Notes under the pieces: model-generated
Databases searched by the model: none
The model's input: the letters and a program-made list of their open reading frames with translations, nothing else
Told to the model about the DNA's origin: nothing
Made by a program: the position numbers and the translations under genes
Part shown: one piece after another, positions 59,204 through 64,000 of the stretch
Layout of the letters: the number at the start of each line of letters is the position of its first letter
Position numbering within the stretch: the first letter of the stretch is position 1
From: CAWAMR01 sp963783095
Lineage (GTDB): Bacteria > Planctomycetota > Planctomycetia > Gemmatales > Gemmataceae
DNA: 64,000 nucleotides
Assembly: GCA_963783095.1 (NCBI GenBank)
Contig: CAWAMR010000008.1
Location: 434,001-498,000, forward strand
Reading direction: 5' to 3'

Positions 59204-59321
59204 AAAGGTTACTGCCCCGCAACGTGATCGACGAATTCCATACAATCAACATTACAACTTTGAAGAACCGAGCGTTTCCACCGCGGGCGCTCGATTCCGT
59301 AAAAGCCCCTTTGGAACTCAA

Positions 59322-59627
59322 ATGCCACCGAAAATTCAGAAAGATCAGGCAGCCGGCGAAAAGAAACAGGAACGCCGGCAATTCGACGTCGAGATTACCA
59401 AGCAGGTGCTGAACGCCCTGGGTTACCCGGAAGATTTGCAACGGATTCAAGTTCGCTCGCTCTGGGATAACCATTACCGCGTCAATGTCTTGATTGGCCC
59501 GGATGTCTCGACCGTCAGAGTGGCGCATAGCTTCTTCCTGGTGGTCGATCAGGAGGGTGTCATCATCACCTCCACTCCGAAGATCACGAAAGAATTCGCA
59601 CCGAAAATCGACGCGGTAGCTCAGTAG
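59322..59627 (+). CDS. Small conserved protein, unknown function
   Basis: This is a 101-residue protein starting MPPKIQKDQAAGEKKQERRQ, then a compact alpha-beta part (FDVEITKQVLNALGYPEDLQR, VRSLWDNHYRVNVLIG, VAHSFFLVVDQEGVIIT). It lies 118 bases after the desaturase and could be co-transcribed. No ribosome binding site is clear and I recognise no family. Its codon use is like its neighbours. Confidence 0.6.
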   Translation: MPPKIQKDQAAGEKKQERRQFDVEITKQVLNALGYPEDLQRIQVRSLWDNHYRVNVLIGPDVSTVRVAHSFFLVVDQEGVIITSTPKITKEFAPKIDAVAQ

Positions 59628-59643
59628 AACCGGGATTCGCGTG

Positions 59644-59811
59644 TAGGGTGGGTCGAGGCTTTGCGAGGCCCGCCGAGTGGCTGGTGGTTCACGGGCATAC
59701 GCTGTAGGCGGGTCGAGGCTTTGCGAGGCCCGCCGTCGCTCGGCGGGCCTCGCAAAGCCTCGACCCGCCGTCGCTTGGCGGGCCTCGCAAAGCCTCGACC
59801 CGCCCTACGCT
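59644..59811. repeat. Four-copy GGCGGGTCGAGGCTTTGCGAGGCCCGCC palindromic cluster
   Basis: Four near-identical units of about 30 bases lie in 168 bases: two forward (59644-59674, 59705-59734) and two reversed (59741-59770, 59776-59806). Flanks TGTAGGGTGGG and CCCGCCCTACG mirror each other. Forward and reverse copies can fold into very stable hairpins. It lies between two small genes and contains no frame. Confidence 0.85.
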
Positions 59812-59847
59812 ATTATCTTCCACCATGACTTGACTCAGGGAGCAAAC

Positions 59848-60222
59848 GTGCAGAATAGCCTTGCGATCGAGAACATCGACGAATTGCGTCTCGAACAAGG
59901 CATCGACGATGTCGAACTTCACAACGAGATTCGCGCACTGCAAGTTGGCGGCTTCGTGAAACTGACGCTGCTCACCGGCGTTCGCGGCTCCGTGAGCGAA
60001 ACTCTCTTGTTTCGCATCACCGATCGAAAGGGGTCGAGATTTCGCGGAGAGCTGGCGGCAGCTCCAACCGTGAGCGGCCTATCAGGAGTTGCGATCGGCT
60101 TGATCATTCACATTCTCGGAAGCGCATATCCATTCCGTTCATCACTGCCTGCCGGTCCCAGAACGCGCGAAGATTCCCAAAAAAGGGTGATCGTACCCTA
60201 TCTGTGTGAGGTACTTGGCTAA
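59848..60222 (+). CDS. Hypothetical protein, 124 residues
   Basis: This opens with GTG 59848. The first 80 residues are well structured (SLAIENIDELRLEQGIDDVELH, IRALQVGGFVKLTLLT, SETLLFRITDRKGSRFRGEL). After GVAIG the sequence becomes less protein-like. A frame with HIHSVHHCLPVPERAKIPKKG runs in parallel and may be the true C-terminus, after a frameshift at about 60105. I recognise no family. The gene follows the palindromic cluster. Confidence 0.5.
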   Translation: MQNSLAIENIDELRLEQGIDDVELHNEIRALQVGGFVKLTLLTGVRGSVSETLLFRITDRKGSRFRGELAAAPTVSGLSGVAIGLIIHILGSAYPFRSSLPAGPRTREDSQKRVIVPYLCEVLG

Positions 60223-60382
60223 TCCCGCCTAAGCGGGGGATAACAACGAATGGGCGGACGCGTGAATCCCGTCGCTGACGCCTCGGGTTCGGTTAGGTTC
60301 CGGCGGTCGTGCTGCAACACCTTAGAAATCACCGATCGCCGGGCTTGCGTCTCGCTCGAAAAGGCTTACAATTTCCATCGAA

Positions 60383-60453
60383 GCGGGATTGGTATATCGG
60401 TCGTGCCCAGCCTTCCCAAGGCTGTGAGACGGGTTCGACTCCCGTATCCCGCT
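60383..60453 (+). tRNA. tRNA-Gly (CCC anticodon)
   Basis: 71 bases. The acceptor GCGGGAT pairs with ATCCCGC (seven pairs), with discriminator T and no encoded CCA. The anticodon stem is CAGCC/GGCTG around loop TTCCCAA, giving anticodon CCC. The T-arm is GACGGG-TTCGACT-CCCGT. D-arm GGTATATCGGTCGTGCC is short, as in tRNA-Gly. A transposase fragment follows on the other strand. Confidence 0.93.
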
Positions 60454-60474
60454 CTCCTTAATCTTTACATAATA

Positions 60475-60552
60475 AGCACTTAAAACAGCGTTGCCGCGGT
60501 TGATGAAGTGATAGCAGACTCCGCCAACATAGGCTCGTGCTGCGCGTGGCAT
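60475..60552 (-). pseudogene. REP-associated tyrosine transposase, N-terminal fragment
   Basis: The first 22 residues, MPRAARAYVGGVCYHFINRG then NAVL, match the start of planctomycete REP-associated Y1 transposases (RAYT, TnpA_REP family), whose first histidine-containing strand has this form. The rest of the domain, including the catalytic tyrosine, is absent. It ends in the sequence immediately downstream of tRNA-Gly, a frequent insertion or decay site. Confidence 0.6.
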
Positions 60553-60628
60553 GAGGGCTGAACGTAGTCGACTCCTGGCCTCGCGTTAATAACAAACGTG
60601 CCCGTCTCCAGGTATGTAGCTTTTCTTG

Positions 60629-63105
60629 TCATTCAATCCGCAGCACGGTGACCGAATCTGGCGCGAACGTATAGCTCGTTTGCCCTGCCTTCATCTCATG
60701 TTTCCATTCGCTGCTTTTGGGGACAACGGCATCGGCCCTTTCCGCTTTATTGGTACCGTCGAGCGGACCGGCCAGTGTCGTCGCCGTCGCGATCGGTTTA
60801 TTGGGAACAAAACCCGACACGTTGATGGCAGTGTTGAGTGCCTGGTCGCCGACATTCACCACTTGCAGGATTAGCGTCTTGCCGTCTTCGCTTCGTTTCG
60901 CGACAATGTCGAGCATCTTTTGGTTATCGCTGACATCGCACTTCACGATCCTGGGCAGATGATTCCGCGACAGCATCTGCGTCAGATACCCTGCCGGCTG
61001 CAACCATACCTTCGATGGGTTCAGGAATAGCAGGCCCTGATCCCAGCCGTTGTCGTTCTGGCCGTCGGGCTGCAGGCCGTTGGCGGACGTTACGATGGGA
61101 ATTCGGCCGTCACGCTCGATCGCGTTGATGGCGATGCGCATTGGCCAGCGCGCGCTTCTGCGCATGATTGCCGGAGTTGAACTCGAAGACGGCCACTTTG
61201 TGCCTGGCACCCCCGGCAAGCTTGGCCAGCGCATCGGCGAACGAGAACATCCCGTCCAGCGAAGTATTCACTTTCACCGGCCGATCCGTCCACACATGTA
61301 CGTCAAACCAAACTTCGCGGTTGTGCTCGCGGGCCAGTTGCAGAATGCGCTTTTGTCCGGCCAGACTGGTGAGGCCCGACGCGGCACCAGTGATTTTGAA
61401 CGGATCTTCGATTCGACGATCGTAGGCGAAGTCGCCCACCACAAGCACGATCTCGGAGTCCTTTGCCCAAATTGCTTTTGCGATAGACTCGAATTTGGCA
61501 GCGTACTTTTCATCCACTCGTTCTTCGTTGCCGATTTCCAGGTAGTGCAGCTGATAGGGCTGTTTGCGTCCATCGGCGATTCGCTTTCGACCCCATTCGC
61601 TCTGGCCGGACCTTTGGCGTATTCGATGAAATCGGCCATGTCCTTTGGGGTTTCATCGATATTGAAATCCGGGATGTATTCAAAACCCGCTGCCTCGCAG
61701 AAATCCATGAAGTCGGCAATGCCCCAGCCATTCGTCGAGTAACGATACCACGTGCCGGCATAAGGCGGCCGGCGATCTCGTTGGCCGATCATTTTCTTCC
61801 ACCTGTAGCCATCGTTGTTGACCATCGAGCCGCCATAGCGCAGCACGGTGACACCTTGATCGATCAATCCCTCCGCCACATCGCGACGCACCGGCAATCC
61901 CTTGAATCGGCCCCAGTCGCCGGGTTGGAGAAAGGCGTGCCCAAGCATCAGCGAACCGGGTTGCTTCAACGCCAGCACAAACCGGCCCGCCTGATCGCCG
62001 GCACTCGGCGTCAGCGTGAAATTGAGCCGTTGCCAATCCTTGCTCGCCATGTCGAGTTTGGCCTCCGCGTAGCTCGCGAACCATCCCAGCTCTCGAGGGA
62101 AGCGAACACCGTCGTTGGCTTCTCGGCACGAACCCAAACGTAACCCTCGTAGGGCTTGCCCTCGACGAAGTTCATTCCCCAGCGATTCAGGCCTCGATTC
62201 TCCACCCCCCAGCGCCCATCTCCGGAAATAAAGGCGACCTGTTGCGACTGACTGCCGACAAACGGCTTTTCCTTGACGATTCCGAATCGGCCTGTCGCAG
62301 TACCGCCTTGAACCGACCTCCACATGCCGGTGATTTCCGGGACTCGCTCCGGTTTGAAGGAAAGCGGTAGGGTCGATGTGCCCATTTTCACCCGCAAATT
62401 GCGAAAGCTTGCCTGGCAATGCCAGCCACGCAGTCCGACGCCGCCGGCACGCAGAGTTTTGTCGCCGTCATCGTGGCGTAATATCGACTTACCATCCACA
62501 AAGATTTCGATGACGGATCCCTCGAGTTTGACCTCAAGAGCAATCCAGCGCCCCACGGCCACGTTGCACTCAATATCTTTGATAAGCTCGAAATTGTTGC
62601 GATGTCTTGCCAGTCGTAATATCTGCCGTGCCGGATCGAGGGCGACTTCATAACCGCTAAACTTGTCCGCACCAACACCAGCCTTCTCAGCGCGAACTAT
62701 GAGACCGGCATTTTGTCCCTTGCGATCCGGGAACTGAAGTTCGACACTCACCCGGCCATCTTTGCACGCAGCACGTTCAGCGATCAATTTCGGCCCGTCG
62801 GCAGCCTGCATGCGCAGGATTTCGCCCTCGACAGTCCACTGGCCGGAAAAGGTCTTGAAACCCGCGATCGAAGGAGAAGGCGTCGGCTCCTGCATGCTCT
62901 CGCCAAAAATCATTTGGCTGTAAATGCCGCCGTAGATTTCGTGGTTGACGTCTTCGATGCACGCCCCGGTGAGATGGCGCGACACGCGCCCGATGACCTG
63001 ATCGGCCTTGACGTTGATGGTGATCTCATCGGCCTGGAGTCGACGAGTATTTACCAGAGACCACAAGACCTGAACGATCGCAGCAATTTTGAAAACACCG
63101 TTCAT
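60629..63105 (-). CDS. Alpha-L-arabinofuranosidase-like glycosidase with an N-terminal DUF1080/LamG-like domain, three frameshifts
   Basis: This is about 825 residues. It has a signal peptide (FKIAAIVQVLWSLVNTRRLQA) and a region ITGACIEDVNHEIYGGIYSQ typical of GH51-like arabinofuranosidases. A LamG/DUF1080-like jelly-roll (GQWTVEGEILRMQAADGPKL, GYEVALDPARQILRLARHRNN, VEIFVDGKSILRHDDGD-like) follows. The catalytic barrel continues over three shifts (about 62085, 61550, 61170): LIDQGVTVLRYGGSMVNNDG, FMDFCEAAGFEYIPDFNIDETPKD, VFEFNSGNHAQKRALANA. It ends SYTFAPDSVTVLRIE. It likely cleaves arabinose-containing polysaccharides outside the cell. Confidence 0.75.
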
Positions 63106-63224
63106 TGATTTCCTTCTCGTCCTCTCTCGACAGCGAACAATATCCGGACGGATTGAGATAGGCTACAGTGTGCAAGTGGAGAGAGTCAATTTGATTTCGG
63201 ATTTCAAACCTTTTCTTGCATTGA

Positions 63225-63398
63225 CTTTGTACATACGGAGAACCCCATGAGTTCCGGCAACTCGTTGTGGAGGTCGCGGGCGAGCTGGGGTACGAAGGCC
63301 GAGGCCCAGCCTGCTAGTTGTTGGCGGGCGTCGGTGGTAGTTACGATGCAACGATAGTTCTTCCTCCGCGTGAGGAGTACACTACGTCCTTCGGACAC
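63225..63398 (-). pseudogene. DUF1016-like (YhcG-type nuclease) fragment
   Basis: QQLAGWASAFVPQLARDLHNELPELMGFS resembles the N-terminal helices of DUF1016/PDDEXK nucleases (WGxxxVxxLAxDLxxxFPxMKGFSxRNL); only about 30 residues remain. The start of the frame is supplied by the palindromic repeat at 63363-63382. The expected RNLKYMR motif is absent. It is a remnant. Confidence 0.45.
63363..63382. repeat. Half copy of the TCCTCACGC...GCGTGAGGAGTAC repeat
   Basis: CCTCCGCGTGAGGAGTACAC corresponds to one arm of the palindrome at 23752-23780 and 31805-31860, without its partner arm. It lies between the DUF1016 fragment and the DUF362 gene. Confidence 0.65.
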
Positions 63399-63405
63399 AG
63401 TAGAA

Positions 63406-64000
63406 TTAAGCGGGAATCAACATTTTCTCGATCTTCGGCGGAAGCTCGAAGACCTGCTCCAGCTTCGCAATCGGCTCCCCGAGTTGTGGAATCTGGGCTT
63501 CGACGATTCGGCCCAACTTTTGACTGCGCCCAGCGACAATGACGGAACTCGCTCCGGTGGCAGACCCATCAGCCGGCAACACGTCGCGTCGACCGCAACC
63601 AGATCGATCCCCATAATCAAGGCTCCCATGTGTCGCGCACGCCCGTTGAGCGGGCCATCTCCTTCCATTCCGGTGATGCCATCGACGATCGCTAGATCAG
63701 GTGTCTGCGTCAAAGCGATGTCGATAATGCTGTGCGGAATGCCGCGCCAGTGAAGTTCGTTTTTCGGCCAGCCGTAACAGATGCCTGGGAGAATGCCGAA
63801 GAGGTTCTTCAACGACAGCGTCGCCCCGGCCCAGTGGTGCATTTTGAGCTTCGGCAATGAGATGAATACATCCGCCGATGTGACCGTGCGCGTCAGATAG
63901 AGATATTCCAGGCCGGTGCAGCGGCCCAGGTTCAACATCTTTACCGGCTCATCGTGGTTCAAATCGACAAACCGCACCTGATGTTTGCGCAGAACCTCTC
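63406..64000 (-). CDS. DUF362 protein, 5' cut by window end, frameshifted
   Basis: The C-terminal part of a DUF362 protein. In order: EVLRKHQVRFVDLNHDEPVKM, VFISLPKLKMHHWAGATLSLKNLFG, PHSIIDIALTQTPDLAIVDGITGMEGDGP, LIMGIDLVAVDATCCRLMGLPPE. Near 63500 the frame must shift to continue KLGRIVEAQIPQLGEPIAKL and reach the stop at 63406 (ends KIEKMLIPA). DUF362 proteins often bind Fe-S-type partners; the reaction is unknown. The gene continues past 64000. Confidence 0.78.

Overview
The window reads as planctomycete chromosome, probably Gemmataceae or a close relative. This is inferred from gene content: two pairs of PSCyt1/DUF1549/DUF1553 cytochrome-type proteins with DUF1501 (sulfatase-like, twin-arginine) partners, a DUF1559 pseudopilin-like protein, a 24-residue leucine-rich-repeat protein, a planctomycete-type Ser/Thr kinase, a BBP2-like porin pair, futalosine-pathway menaquinone genes (mqnA, mqnC) and lpxB. 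Gene starts often lack a strong Shine-Dalgarno sequence, and many short palindromic repeats sit between genes.

Layout. 1-7.3 kb: DUF1559 fragment, the first PSCyt1/DUF1501 pair, an aspartic protease and an Ldh-family dehydrogenase. 7.6-12.5 kb: two convergent small membrane proteins around a palindrome, a Ser/Thr kinase and the helicase hrpB. 12.6-20.2 kb: a truncated nuclease, a DUF4198-CbiM metal-uptake pair, a propeller protein, an oxidoreductase-like protein and envelope proteins. 20.5-25.6 kb: an internally duplicated unknown protein, lpxB, an M24 peptidase, accB, a thioredoxin-fold lipoprotein and an ABC ATPase. 26-33 kb: an LRR protein, mqnC-mqnA, an HEXXH protein, a TPR protein, and an ExeA-like ATPase with a BY-kinase-like protein. 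33.3-38.9 kb: a badly broken LOR/SDH-type gene, an ATP-grasp protein, an EEP-family protein, a selenocysteine tRNA, a zinc-ribbon protein and a desaturase.

39-49.5 kb is a urea-use island: two outer-membrane porins (minus strand), then a urea transporter and ureA-ureB-ureC-ureE-ureF-ureG-ureD (plus strand). It is bracketed by two same-orientation homologues of one unknown planctomycete protein. The left one is a chimeric remnant and the right one is complete. Urea would cross the outer membrane through the porins and the inner membrane through the transporter, and be hydrolysed by a nickel urease matured by UreEFGD. The DUF4198-CbiM pair about 30 kb away is a plausible nickel source.

49.5-64 kb: an alpha/beta hydrolase, the second PSCyt1/DUF1501 operon, a PIG-L deacetylase, a second desaturase, tRNA-Gly(CCC), a fragment of a REP-associated transposase, a multi-domain arabinofuranosidase-like glycosidase and a DUF362 protein cut by the window end.

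About twenty genes, including hrpB, mqnC, ureA and ureE, are split by one-base shifts. Many shifts lie in short homopolymers, while long neighbours (1,101-aa PSCyt1, ureC, lpxB) are intact. The simplest reading is uncorrected sequencing indels rather than mass pseudogenisation. I give these genes as single features and state the breaks. No CRISPR array, complete insertion sequence, rRNA or prophage was seen.
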